35,373 bases of DNA, taken from contig JAGBVG010000057.1 of assembly GCA_017630455.1 (NCBI GenBank), forward strand, positions 1-35,373, in the 5' to 3' direction. The DNA comes from Alistipes sp. Its GTDB lineage: Bacteria; Bacteroidota; Bacteroidia; Bacteroidales; Rikenellaceae. Positions 1 to 7,697 of this stretch are shown here, piece by piece. The position numbers and the translations under genes were made by a program. The notes below the pieces were generated by a model. That model did no database searches, was not told the origin of the DNA, and saw only the letters and a program-made list of their open reading frames with translations. Each line of letters starts with the position of its first letter. Positions within the stretch are counted from its first letter, which is position 1.

Positions 1-101
1 CGCCTCAGACCGAAGCGCTGAATAAGTTGATTAAGAATGTTGTAGATTATCTTGATGATAAGGGGTATATATCGTTTATGCTACACAGCATAATAGACTA
101 A
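1..101 (+). CDS. C-terminal end of a probable polysaccharide deacetylase (partial)
   Basis: Only the last 32 residues are in the window, read in the frame starting at base 3 and stopping with TAA at 99-101; the other two forward frames stop early. The protein ends DKGYISFMLHSIID. The FMLHS stretch resembles the last strand of NodB-type polysaccharide deacetylases of Bacteroidota, which remove acetyl groups from cell-surface glycans, and a glycosyltransferase lies directly downstream in convergent orientation with only 5 bases between the stop codons. That resemblance is a weak basis, so the product name is tentative; that this is the tail of a real gene is more secure. Confidence 0.5.
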   Translation, partial: PQTEALNKLIKNVVDYLDDKGYISFMLHSIID

Positions 102-106
102 ATCGC

Positions 107-1243
107 CTATTTCGTAAGGCGGTATACCTCCTCGATTTTGTTGCACATAGCACTCCACGAGAAGCGTTTGCGCTCCTCTTTCATCGCCTCCGAGAAACGT
201 GCGATAGTATTCCCCTCATATATCTTCGTGATAGCATTGTAGACACCATCTACCGTTGGCTCGCAGACATAACCCACCTCGCCATCGGGGACAATCTCTG
301 CAAGACCCCCGACATTCGTGACGATAACTGGCGTGCAGAAGTTATAGCATATCTGTGTCACGCCACTCTGAGTTGCAGTCTTATATGGCAGCACCACGCA
401 CTCCGCAGCCGAGAAGTAGTATTTTACATCATCATCCTTTACGAAGAAGTCGTGAAGCACGATGTCATCCTCGATGCCGAGGTCGCGGATTAGTTGGATA
501 TATTTCTCGCGTGAGGCGTAGAACTCTCCGGCAATGAGTAACTTATGTCCATCGCGGTGGAACTTCTGCCACGCCTTGAGTAGCGTATCCAAGCCCTTAT
601 AGTCGCGGATAAGGCCGAAGAATAGGGTATAGCGCACCGCAGGGTCAAGCCCCAATTTTTTGCAAGCCTCCTCGCGGTCTACACGCGCTCCGAAGTTCTC
701 GAACATAGGGTGCGGCGAGAAGAGTGCTGGTGCGGAGGTGTACTCCTTTAGCTCGCTATGCACCTGCTCCGACATATATACAAAGCCGTCCATCGAGCCG
801 AGGAAGTAGCGGTTGAAGATGCGGTCTGTAATGTGATGCTCGTGAGGCTCCACGTTGTCAATTTGGCATATCGTCTTTGTCGTGCCATTACCTCTTGCGA
901 TGCGCGCTATAGTTCCGAAGCAGGGCGCCATAAACGGAGTCCAATACTTCATAAGTACGATGTCGGGTTGCGCCTTGCGCAACTCCCTACCCACCGAGAT
1001 CCACGACAATGGGTTTACGGTCGAGACGCGGCGTGTGATACTCAAATCCGCGGGCGGTGGGGTATCTACGGTTTGGCTCTTACCGGGGAATAGAAACTCG
1101 GGATATTGGAGCGTGAAGGTTAGGATGCGCACGTCATAGCCGCGCGACTGATACTCGCGAGCCATACTCTCCATAATCGCAGCCAAGCCTCCGCGGTAGG
1201 GGTGCGCAGGGCCTACGATAGCTATCGTCAACCTCCTCTCCAT
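107..1243 (-). CDS. Glycosyltransferase, GT4 family (GT-B fold)
   Basis: A 378-residue GT-B glycosyltransferase that would transfer a sugar from a nucleotide-sugar donor onto a glycan or lipid acceptor at the cytoplasmic face of the membrane. The N-terminal domain opens with IAIVGPAHPYRGGLAA, the glycine-rich loop of GT4 enzymes. The C-terminal domain holds FFGLIRDYKGLDTLLKAW and, near the end, PVIVTNVGGLAEIVPDGEVGY, the donor-binding region; the first acidic residue of the usual E-x7-E motif is not evident. The frame is open to 1279, but I choose the ATG at 1243: it is preceded by AAGGAG about 8 nt upstream, gives the expected family N-terminus, and leaves 5 nt after the stop of the upstream thioesterase gene instead of an overlap. 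It is probably co-transcribed with that gene. Donor and acceptor cannot be told. Confidence 0.88.
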   Translation of the reverse strand: MERRLTIAIVGPAHPYRGGLAAIMESMAREYQSRGYDVRILTFTLQYPEFLFPGKSQTVDTPPPADLSITRRVSTVNPLSWISVGRELRKAQPDIVLMKYWTPFMAPCFGTIARIARGNGTTKTICQIDNVEPHEHHITDRIFNRYFLGSMDGFVYMSEQVHSELKEYTSAPALFSPHPMFENFGARVDREEACKKLGLDPAVRYTLFFGLIRDYKGLDTLLKAWQKFHRDGHKLLIAGEFYASREKYIQLIRDLGIEDDIVLHDFFVKDDDVKYYFSAAECVVLPYKTATQSGVTQICYNFCTPVIVTNVGGLAEIVPDGEVGYVCEPTVDGVYNAITKIYEGNTIARFSEAMKEERKRFSWSAMCNKIEEVYRLTK

Positions 1244-1248
1244 CGTCG

Positions 1249-1977
1249 TTACTCCTTGAACTCTATCTTCGCGCGACACAACTTTTTGCCGCTATCTGAC
1301 GAAATCTCAAACTGCCATACGCTGCCCTCCGATCTCCAGCCGATGGTTAATACCTCACCATATAAAGCCTCGGCTATGAAGTTGATATCAAGGCGCATAC
1401 CATTGTTCTTCTCAACAAGTTCTATAGGTAGCGCGTCGAAGATAAGATCTACGTAACGTAGTGTGTTTACGTGGCGGTTGAAGTCGATATCGCTATATAC
1501 CACAGGACGCGAAACACTCGCCTGAGACTCTATGTCGCGCAGGCGTGCTGGTGCTGCAATTGGCGATGGCTCGGCAACCATAGCGCTATCGTAGACATCC
1601 TTCAAAAGAGTCATATCCACAGCCTGACGTGTCTCCATATTGAGCATACACCACTGCGATACTCCCGCTGCGATGACATCCTCGCCGATGCGCATCTTGA
1701 AGTTTCGCGTCGAGGATAGGCGGTTAAACTCATTCACCCACGTATCTATCTCGATGTCGGTGTATTGGCGTGGTTGGGTGTTGATATCCACCGCCAGACG
1801 CGACAACACCCACGTGAATGAGTGGCCCTGCAACGCTGCTACGCCGAAGCCTTTGCGGTGGGCATCGGTACCTGCAACGTTGAGCATATAGCTGATGATG
1901 GATGATACCGAGGCGCGGAGTGTGAAATCCACATTCTCGGGCAGAATGGTAAATGGATATGATGATATTGAAGCCAT
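1249..1977 (-). CDS. Acyl-ACP thioesterase (FatA/FatB-like)
   Basis: A 242-residue double-hotdog thioesterase of the acyl-ACP thioesterase family, which hydrolyses fatty acyl-acyl carrier protein to release free fatty acid in the cytoplasm. The diagnostic segment is in the second half: SDIDFNRHVNTLRYVDL, matching the D-x-N-x-H-V-N motif whose Asp, Asn and His form the active site of plant FatA/B and their bacterial relatives. The first half carries the other hotdog, with the central helix region AGTDAHRKGFGVAALQGHSFTWVLSR. The length is usual for bacterial members. It starts the unit that continues into the glycosyltransferase 5 nt downstream. A palindrome overlaps its predicted transcription start, so it is likely under repressor control. 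Confidence 0.9.
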   Translation of the reverse strand: MASISSYPFTILPENVDFTLRASVSSIISYMLNVAGTDAHRKGFGVAALQGHSFTWVLSRLAVDINTQPRQYTDIEIDTWVNEFNRLSSTRNFKMRIGEDVIAAGVSQWCMLNMETRQAVDMTLLKDVYDSAMVAEPSPIAAPARLRDIESQASVSRPVVYSDIDFNRHVNTLRYVDLIFDALPIELVEKNNGMRLDINFIAEALYGEVLTIGWRSEGSVWQFEISSDSGKKLCRAKIEFKE

Positions 1978-2001
1978 AGCGTAGTAATTAATAGTTTAGT
2001 C

Positions 2002-2022
2002 GCAATATGAAATTCATATTGC
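2002..2022. promoter_or_regulatory. Perfect 10-bp palindrome, candidate operator
   Basis: Half-site GCAATATGAA is followed by a single A and its exact inverse TTCATATTGC. It lies between the divergent acyl-ACP thioesterase and DUF454 genes. It covers the predicted transcription start of the thioesterase gene (its -7 box is at 2027-2034). A protein-binding operator is the simplest reading; a hairpin at the 5' end of the thioesterase mRNA is the alternative. Confidence 0.55.
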
Positions 2023-2026
2023 ATCA

Positions 2027-2034
2027 CAAAAATA
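2027..2034 (-). promoter_or_regulatory. -7 box of the acyl-ACP thioesterase gene
   Basis: TATTTTTG on the minus strand matches the Bacteroidota -7 consensus TAnnTTTG. No clear -33 TTTG is seen about 20 nt upstream. The predicted start falls near 2022, inside the palindrome. Confidence 0.5.
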
Positions 2035-2056
2035 AGAAAAAAATCATAATATTTAC

Positions 2057-2064
2057 TATCTTTG
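2057..2064 (+). promoter_or_regulatory. -7 box of the DUF454 gene
   Basis: TATCTTTG, an exact match to TAnnTTTG, ends 7 nt before the ATG at 2072, so the mRNA leader would be only a few nucleotides. No convincing -33 element is seen. Confidence 0.5.
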
Positions 2065-2071
2065 CGACGCA

Positions 2072-2440
2072 ATGAGAATATTTCTTATAATAATTGGCAG
2101 TGTGTCGCTTGTGTTGGGGCTTTTGGGGGTCTTTATCCCCGTGCTTCCCACAACACCCTTTTTGCTGCTCTCGGCGGCGGTATGGGTCAAGGCGTCGCCA
2201 CGTCTGTATGAGTGGCTACTCAACCATAAACTCTTTGGCGAGTATATTCGCAACTTCCGTGAACATAAGGCAATACCCCTCCACGCCAAGATTATCTCTG
2301 TGGTGCTGCTCTGGGCAACGATGAGTTACTGCATCTTCGTTATAGTTAACGAAAAGCTGTGGTTGCAGATTGTTTTGGCCGCGCTTGCTACGGCTGTCAC
2401 GTGGCATATACTCTCATACGCAACGCTGAAGAGAGGGTAA
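2072..2440 (+). CDS. DUF454 (YbaN-like) inner membrane protein
   Basis: A 122-residue protein of the DUF454/YbaN family, whose biochemical role is unknown. It opens with a hydrophobic helix (about residues 3-22) that runs into the family signature GVFIPVLPTTPFLLLSA, then a short amphipathic region (SPRLYEWLLNHKLFGEYIRNF), and two C-terminal hydrophobic stretches at about 76-92 and 97-112. The length is typical of the family. It is transcribed away from the acyl-ACP thioesterase, shares the intergenic palindrome with it, and stands alone on the plus strand before the M16 peptidase. Confidence 0.88.
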   Translation: MRIFLIIIGSVSLVLGLLGVFIPVLPTTPFLLLSAAVWVKASPRLYEWLLNHKLFGEYIRNFREHKAIPLHAKIISVVLLWATMSYCIFVIVNEKLWLQIVLAALATAVTWHILSYATLKRG

Positions 2441-2540
2441 TTATTGCAATTTTCTCTCCCCCAATACATACTACGTTGCTATTTTTGTCGTTAAGCTGAA
2501 AATAAATGATTAAAATAGTAGAGAATTAAGCAAAAAATAG

Positions 2541-2548
2541 TATCTTTG
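2541..2548 (+). promoter_or_regulatory. -7 box of the M16 peptidase gene
   Basis: TATCTTTG lies 67 nt before the ATG at 2616, predicting a leader of roughly 60 nt. A second match, TATTTTTG, is at 2480-2487 and could be an alternative start. Neither has a clear -33 TTTG at the right distance. Confidence 0.5.
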
Positions 2549-2615
2549 CTTGAATAATTGTGCAAACTGTACGAAACGAAAACAATTTTTATAAACTTAA
2601 TTAACTAACAGATCT

Positions 2616-5435
2616 ATGAAAAAACTTATTTTTTCACTCGTAGCACTCTTCATTGGTGTGTCGAGTATCTGTGCGCAGATGATTGAGGAGTTGCCTTTGG
2701 ATCCAGCTGTTCGTGTTGGCAAGTTGGACAACGGTATGACCTACTACATCCGCCACAATGAGAAACCTAAGGGTCAGGCAAGCTTCTATATCTACCACGA
2801 TGTAGGTGCTATCCAGGAGGAGGATGACCAGCAGGGTTTGGCTCACTTCCTCGAGCATATGGCTTTCAACGGCTCTGAGAATCTTCCTGAGAAGGCTATG
2901 ATCGAGCAGTTGGAGACTATCGGTGTTCAGTTCGGTTTGAACCTCAATGCCTTCACATCTTGGGACTGCACAGAGTATATGATTAAGGATTGCCCTGTAA
3001 CTGAGGAGAAGAACCTCGACTTGGCACTTCTTATCCTCCACGACTGGTCACAGTTTATCTCTTTGCAGGATGAGGAGATCGACTCTGAGCGTGGTGTGAT
3101 TATGGAGGAGTTGCGTACTCGCGATGGCGCAGGTCTCCGTGCTCAGAACGATATGATCAAGAACTTGTTTAAGGGTACTCTCTATGAGCACCGTAACCTT
3201 ATCGGTTACCTCGATGGCTTGAAGTCTTTTGAGCGTTCATCATTGGTAAACTTCTACAAGAAGTGGTATCGTCCAGAGTATCAGGCTTTGGTTATCGTTG
3301 GTGATGTAGATGTTGACCAGGTAGAGGCTAAGATTAAGGCTCTTATGGCTGACATCCCTGCTTCACCAGCAGATGCTGCTCAGAAGGAGGTTATTATGGT
3401 GCCTGCAACCCAGGAGCCTATTATCTCTGTGTTCACCGACAAGGAGATGACTCAGTCAAGCGTTATGATGTTTGCTCGTCGTGAGGCTCTTCCAAAGGAG
3501 TTCCAGAATACATCTGTAGGTTACTCTTACAACCTCATCAATACCTTCGTTTCAGTGATGATGGGTGCTCGTTTCGACGAGATCGCACAGGCTGCCGATG
3601 CTCCATTCTTGAGCGGTGGTATGAGCGAGGGTAGCATTGGTATCTGCCCAACTTTGGAGTCTACAATGTTCTCTGCAACAGCTCACGAGGGTCGCACCGA
3701 CGAGGCTTTCCGCGCTATGTACACCGAGATGGAGCGTATGCGTCGCCACGGCTTCACAGCAGGTGAGTTTGAGCGTGCTAAGCAGGAGATCTTGCGTTGG
3801 TCAGAGCGTCAGTACACTAATCGCAATGATGTTCACAACGACTCATACGCACAGCGTTACCTCGACCACTATGCTAAGGGTACTCCTATGATGGATGCTG
3901 AGACAGAGTGGCAGCTCGACCAGATGTTCATCAACCAGCTCAATGTTGACGTTATCAACCAGGCATACGCTCAGATGGTACGTCCTAACGAGAACCTTGT
4001 AATCCTTGTTCGCTCACCTAAGAAGGAGGGTGTTGCAGTTCCTACTGCTGAGGATATCAAGGCTATAATCGCTGAGGTAGAGGCATCGGAGATCGCGGCA
4101 TACGAGGATAACACTGTTATCGAGCCACTTATCGACGCTAAGACTAAGCTCAAGGGCTCGAAGGTTAAGGCTACAGCTCAGAACGAGTCTCTCGGCTACA
4201 CTGAGTGGACTTTGAAGAATGGTATCAAGGTTATCGTTCGCCCATCTACACTCAAGGCTGACGAGGTTACTATCTCTGCAGTATCTAAGGGTGGTCTCTC
4301 ATTGCTCTCTGACGAGGAGTACTATCAGGGTGCGTTCCTCGGTATGATTATGGGTAACTCAGGTATTGGTAAGTTCTCTTCTACTGAGCTCTCAAAGCAG
4401 CTCTCTGGTAAGTCTGCTTGGGCTTCTGTAGGCACTTCTTCTTACGAGCACGCTGTAAACGCTGGTGGCTCACCAAAGGATATCGAGACTATTCTTCAGT
4501 TGATGTACTTGAACTTCACATCTCCACGTTTCGATCAGACCGACCTCGACAATATGAAGAAGATGTATATCCCATACTTCACAAATATGGAGTCTGATCC
4601 TAACTACATCTGCTCACGCGAGCTTCAGAAGACTCTCTACGGCAACAACCCACGCCGTCAGATGACTTCAGCTGCTCAGATCGAGGCTTTGAACATCCCT
4701 GCTTTGCAGAACGTTCACGCAAAGATGTTCTCATACGCTGAGGACTTCCGCTTCATCATCGCTGGTAATGTTGACCTCAATACTTTGAAGCCACTCGTAG
4801 AGAAGTATATCGGTTCACTCCCAACCTCTAAGGATGTTGAGTATGCAGTTGTTGACGATGGCGTTCGCTATGCTGGTAACGTAACTAATGAGTTCCGCAC
4901 AAAGATGGAGCAGCCTAAGGTTTCTGTACGCCTCATCTACACAGGTGCTATGGAGGATAACGCTAAGAACCGTCTTATCGTTGACTTGTTGAGCCGCGCT
5001 CTCGACTCACGCTATATGGTCTCTATCCGTGAGGAGAAGGGTGGTACATACGGCGTATCTGTTCAGGGTGCTATCGACGAGTATCCTACTGAGAACTACT
5101 TTATGGCTATCGTATTCGATACCAACGACCAGTTGGCTGACGAGTTGGTTGAGATCTGCGACAAGGAGATCCGCAAGATCGCTGAGGAGGGTCCTTTGGC
5201 AGACGACGTAGCTAAGGCTAAGGAGTTCTTGCAGAAGAACTACGCTAACGTTCTCGATAACAACAGTGGCTGGGTATCAGCTATCACACGTTGGTACGAG
5301 GAGGGTTACAACTACAAGGAGGAGTACCTTGGTATCTTGGAGAGCGTAACTTTGGAGGATGTTAAGGCATTCGCTCAGAAGATGCTCGACGACAACAACC
5401 GTACTCTCGTTATGATGCGTCCAGAGGTTGAGTAA
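2616..5435 (+). CDS. Secreted M16 (pitrilysin/insulinase) family zinc peptidase
   Basis: A 939-residue exported metallopeptidase. An N-terminal signal peptide (MKKLIFSLVALFIGVSSICA, cleavage likely after residue 20) sends it across the inner membrane. The zinc site is the inverted motif HFLEH at 77-81, where the two His bind zinc and the Glu is catalytic; the downstream glutamate of the family is expected in ERGVIMEEL (about 162-170). The chain has two M16 repeats: the active half is about residues 30-500, and a second, catalytically silent half about 520-939 (starting near YTEWTLKNGIKVIV), so it is a single-chain, PqqL-like enzyme that would close around peptides in the periplasm. Codon use is strongly biased (GAG, AAG, GGT, GCT), suggesting high expression. 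A strong terminator follows. Confidence 0.95.
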   Translation: MKKLIFSLVALFIGVSSICAQMIEELPLDPAVRVGKLDNGMTYYIRHNEKPKGQASFYIYHDVGAIQEEDDQQGLAHFLEHMAFNGSENLPEKAMIEQLETIGVQFGLNLNAFTSWDCTEYMIKDCPVTEEKNLDLALLILHDWSQFISLQDEEIDSERGVIMEELRTRDGAGLRAQNDMIKNLFKGTLYEHRNLIGYLDGLKSFERSSLVNFYKKWYRPEYQALVIVGDVDVDQVEAKIKALMADIPASPADAAQKEVIMVPATQEPIISVFTDKEMTQSSVMMFARREALPKEFQNTSVGYSYNLINTFVSVMMGARFDEIAQAADAPFLSGGMSEGSIGICPTLESTMFSATAHEGRTDEAFRAMYTEMERMRRHGFTAGEFERAKQEILRWSERQYTNRNDVHNDSYAQRYLDHYAKGTPMMDAETEWQLDQMFINQLNVDVINQAYAQMVRPNENLVILVRSPKKEGVAVPTAEDIKAIIAEVEASEIAAYEDNTVIEPLIDAKTKLKGSKVKATAQNESLGYTEWTLKNGIKVIVRPSTLKADEVTISAVSKGGLSLLSDEEYYQGAFLGMIMGNSGIGKFSSTELSKQLSGKSAWASVGTSSYEHAVNAGGSPKDIETILQLMYLNFTSPRFDQTDLDNMKKMYIPYFTNMESDPNYICSRELQKTLYGNNPRRQMTSAAQIEALNIPALQNVHAKMFSYAEDFRFIIAGNVDLNTLKPLVEKYIGSLPTSKDVEYAVVDDGVRYAGNVTNEFRTKMEQPKVSVRLIYTGAMEDNAKNRLIVDLLSRALDSRYMVSIREEKGGTYGVSVQGAIDEYPTENYFMAIVFDTNDQLADELVEICDKEIRKIAEEGPLADDVAKAKEFLQKNYANVLDNNSGWVSAITRWYEEGYNYKEEYLGILESVTLEDVKAFAQKMLDDNNRTLVMMRPEVE

Positions 5436-5458
5436 CGACTCACCCTGCATATAATGAT

Positions 5459-5494
5459 ACTGCCCGATACTACGGTGTCGGGCAGTATTTTTTT
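5459..5494 (+). terminator. Rho-independent terminator after the M16 peptidase
   Basis: A 12-bp stem (5459-5470 with 5475-5486, ACTGCCCGATAC arm, one G-U pair), a 4-nt loop TACG, and a run of T directly after. Confidence 0.92.
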
Positions 5495-5542
5495 TGTGGC
5501 GCGATTAATGCATTATAGCCAAAGGAACTAAAATTTTAAGTT

Positions 5543-6613
5543 ATGAGAGAGTTTACAAAAGGGTTATTGTTGGGTGCCGCTGCGGTTGTTGGAGGCACCT
5601 ACCACAGTGTTGCGTGTACGGGAATATCACTCACGGCGGCGGATGGCAGCTACGTCCAGGCGCGAACTATAGAGTGGTCGCACAGCACGCTGAGTAGCGA
5701 GTATGTCATCATACCGCGCGGTGAGGCGCTCAAATCCTATACGCCAACGGGTCTTAATGGTATTACGTGGGTGACGAAATATGGCGCGGTGGGTATGGCT
5801 GTTGTCGAGAAGGAGTTTATTGCTGAGGGTATCAACGAGAAGGGACTCTCGGCAGGATTGTTTTTCTTTCCCGATTATGGTGGTTATGTGGCGTATGATA
5901 GTGCCTATAACAGTCGCACTCTTGCCGATTTGCAGGTGGTGCAGTGGTTGCTTACGACGTGTGCTACGATAGAGGATGTAAAGCAGGCAATGAGTGAGGT
6001 CTCGGTTGTCGGAATTGAGAAGTCGTCGGTGGTGCATTGGCGCATCGGTGAGCCGTCGGGTAGACAGGTGGTTATGGAGATTGTGGGTGGCGCGGTACAC
6101 TTCTACGATAACCATATAGGTGTGATTACTAATGCTCCGGGTTTCGAATGGCATCTCACGAATCTTAATAATTATGTCAACTTGCACGCTGGAAATGCCG
6201 CGGCGCATAAGCTTGGTGATGTGCAACTAACGCCCATAGGTGGTAGCTCGGCGATGCTCGGACTACCGGGTGATTTCACACCTCCTTCACGCTTCGTTCG
6301 TGCTGCCTTCTTCCGCAACACCGCGCCGCAGCGCGCTACGGGTGTGGAGACGGTGTTGGAGTGCTTCCATCTGCTCAATAACTTCGATGTGCCGATTGCC
6401 ATTGAGAATCCCGATAATAAAACCCTCCCGAGTGCTACGCAGTGGACTTCGGCCATCGACCTCACAAACCGTAAGGTGTATTACAAAACGGCATACAATA
6501 GTGCCATCCGCTGCATCGATCTTCAGACGATAGATTTTGCCAAGGTAACGTATCAATCCCATCCGCTGGATATCGTGCAGCAGGAGAGTATCGAGGATGT
6601 TAGGATACATTAA
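5543..6613 (+). CDS. Choloylglycine hydrolase family (Ntn) amidase, exported
   Basis: A 356-residue linear amide C-N hydrolase of the family containing bile salt hydrolase and penicillin V acylase. The signal peptide (about residues 1-24) ends SVA before Cys25; cleavage there exposes Cys25 as the N-terminal nucleophile, as in mature enzymes that begin CTG. Other expected active-site segments are present: DGSYVQARTIEW (conserved Asp and Arg), VITNAPGFEWHLTNL (Asn) and PPSRFVRAAFF (Arg). The VAC could also be read as a lipobox, but acylating the nucleophile would kill the enzyme, so a periplasmic Ntn hydrolase is preferred. It stands alone between two terminators. Whether it acts on conjugated bile acids, penicillin V-like amides or N-acyl signals cannot be decided by eye. 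Confidence 0.9.
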   Translation: MREFTKGLLLGAAAVVGGTYHSVACTGISLTAADGSYVQARTIEWSHSTLSSEYVIIPRGEALKSYTPTGLNGITWVTKYGAVGMAVVEKEFIAEGINEKGLSAGLFFFPDYGGYVAYDSAYNSRTLADLQVVQWLLTTCATIEDVKQAMSEVSVVGIEKSSVVHWRIGEPSGRQVVMEIVGGAVHFYDNHIGVITNAPGFEWHLTNLNNYVNLHAGNAAAHKLGDVQLTPIGGSSAMLGLPGDFTPPSRFVRAAFFRNTAPQRATGVETVLECFHLLNNFDVPIAIENPDNKTLPSATQWTSAIDLTNRKVYYKTAYNSAIRCIDLQTIDFAKVTYQSHPLDIVQQESIEDVRIH

Positions 6614-6617
6614 ATTA

Positions 6618-6647
6618 AAATGCGAGTAGCCGCGGCTACTCGCATTT
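6618..6647. terminator. Bidirectional terminator, perfect 30-nt palindrome
   Basis: Each 15-nt arm (6618-6632 and 6633-6647) is the exact inverse of the other, with core GCGAGTAGCCG. T-rich sequence follows on both strands, weakly on each. It would end the Ntn hydrolase transcript from the left and the sigma factor/small ORF transcript from the right. The stop codon of the small ORF lies in its centre. Confidence 0.8.
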
Positions 6648-6776
6648 ATTGCACTTAAAGAGGTCGGTGAGGTAGGTGTCTAAGAAGAGTAGGTCGACAT
6701 CATCCTGCACCACATCGTTGAGAAGTAGATGCTCCTCGCTGTAAAGTTGCAGTGTTCGCGGGTCAAGTTCACTCAT
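6636..6776 (-). CDS. Candidate 46-residue acidic small protein downstream of the sigma factor
   Basis: An ATG-started frame (begins MSELDPRTLQLYSEEH, ends CNKCE, stop TAG at 6636-6638) lies 69 nt after the sigma factor stop on the same strand. It is rich in Leu and Asp and strongly acidic, with a C-x2-C pair at its end. Its last codons form one side of the terminator stem and its stop sits in the palindrome centre. A bulged 11-bp hairpin is just upstream of the ATG. No Shine-Dalgarno is visible, which is normal in this phylum. I do not recognise a family. The position behind an ECF sigma factor would suit a regulator of it, but that is speculation, and the frame could be chance. Confidence 0.4.
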   Translation of the reverse strand: MSELDPRTLQLYSEEHLLLNDVVQDDVDLLFLDTYLTDLFKCNKCE

Positions 6777-6785
6777 AGGCAAATG

Positions 6786-6814
6786 GTTTATGTTTGTGAT
6801 TTCAAACTATAAAC
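6786..6814 (-). other. Hairpin between the sigma factor gene and the small ORF
   Basis: Arms 6786-6796 and 6803-6814 form 11 base pairs with one bulged base and a 6-nt loop. It ends 9 nt before the ATG of the small ORF. There is no U-tract, so it is not a standard terminator; mRNA processing or translational control are possible. Confidence 0.45.
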
Positions 6815-6845
6815 GTTGCCTGTTGAGCAAATATTGCCCTTTGTG

Positions 6846-7430
6846 CTAACTTAATACAATATTTTTCTCCTTTATCATCCTGCGGAGGTTGATAAGGGCA
6901 TAGCGCATACGTCCGAGGGCAGTGTTTATGCTCACCTCGGTCTGCTCGGCAATCTCCTGAAACGAGAGCTTGGAGTAGTAGCGCAGGCGTACCACCTCCT
7001 GCTGCTCCTCGGGAAGAAGGTCGATAAGGTTGCGGATGGTCTGCTCCATCTCCGTATGCATCATATCATCCTCTGTCGTAGGCTCCGCGAAGCGCATAGT
7101 GCCTATAACATCATATCCCGCCTCCGACTCGTTGACCTGTTTGCTCGCCTTTTCGCGGCGAAAATGGTCCAATACGCGGTTGTGTGCGATGCGTAGCACC
7201 CACGATAAGAATTTGCCAGAGTCGGTATAGCGACCCTCGTCGATAACCTTCACGGCTTTTATAAATGTCTCCTGGAAAATATCGTCGGCGATGGCATCAT
7301 CCTTCACCATCATACCTATGTAGCTACGCACTCGCTTTGCGTGACGCTCTATAAGTTCAGATATAGCACTCCTATCTCCCAAAAGGTAGTTGTTAAGCAA
7401 TACACAATCGCTCAATACATTCACGTTCAT
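6846..7430 (-). CDS. ECF-type RNA polymerase sigma factor
   Basis: A 194-residue sigma-70 family factor of the extracytoplasmic function type: region 2 is at about residues 25-95, with DDAIADDIFQETFIKAV as region 2.2-2.3 followed by WVLRIAHNRVLDHFRR as 2.4, and region 4 at about 130-185, with LPEEQQEVVRLRYYSKLSFQEIAEQTEVS leading into the recognition helix. The linker has no region 3, as expected for ECF factors. It would direct RNA polymerase to an alternative promoter set. There is no recognisable transmembrane anti-sigma gene next to it; the only same-strand neighbour downstream is the 46-residue ORF. The promoter at 7512-7543 has a consensus -33 but a degenerate -7. Confidence 0.93.
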   Translation of the reverse strand: MNVNVLSDCVLLNNYLLGDRSAISELIERHAKRVRSYIGMMVKDDAIADDIFQETFIKAVKVIDEGRYTDSGKFLSWVLRIAHNRVLDHFRREKASKQVNESEAGYDVIGTMRFAEPTTEDDMMHTEMEQTIRNLIDLLPEEQQEVVRLRYYSKLSFQEIAEQTEVSINTALGRMRYALINLRRMIKEKNIVLS

Positions 7431-7511
7431 ACTCTTCTATTTTAGTTGTTCAAGAGTAGAATTTTTCGATAGGCAGTACAGTTTTTAGTTAGTTAATATC
7501 TTAATTCGTTT

Positions 7512-7543
7512 GCAAGATACGAAATAATTTTTTAATCTGCAAA
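7512..7543 (-). promoter_or_regulatory. Promoter of the ECF sigma factor gene
   Basis: On the minus strand TTTG (7540-7543), a 20-nt spacer and TATCTTGC (7512-7519), a 6-of-8 match to the -7 consensus. The leader would be about 75 nt. The rest of 7431-7697 holds no gene I can support. Confidence 0.5.
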
Positions 7544-7697
7544 ATTATTTTTGTCGCTTAAATTCTTTCGCCCACCCAAATATTCTTGGTGTTTCGAGGC
7601 AAAATCTGTGCCACACAGCGTACAGGAGCTGTTTTTGTGGTTCTCGATGAGCACTTGCTGCGGCGGTGAAACGACCAAAAAGGAGGGTGAATTTAGG

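Noticed and set aside
102-120. Short inverted repeat CGCCT/AGGCG at the glycosyltransferase stop
   Set aside because: Only 5 bp with no T-tract; not enough to call a terminator.
1244-1279. Upstream start for the glycosyltransferase
   Set aside because: It adds 12 residues unlike the family, overlaps the thioesterase gene, and has no ribosome-binding site, while the ATG at 1243 has AAGGAG.
5627-6226. Open frame of 199 codons on the minus strand
   Set aside because: Antisense to the Ntn hydrolase, whose active-site motifs are all in the plus frame.
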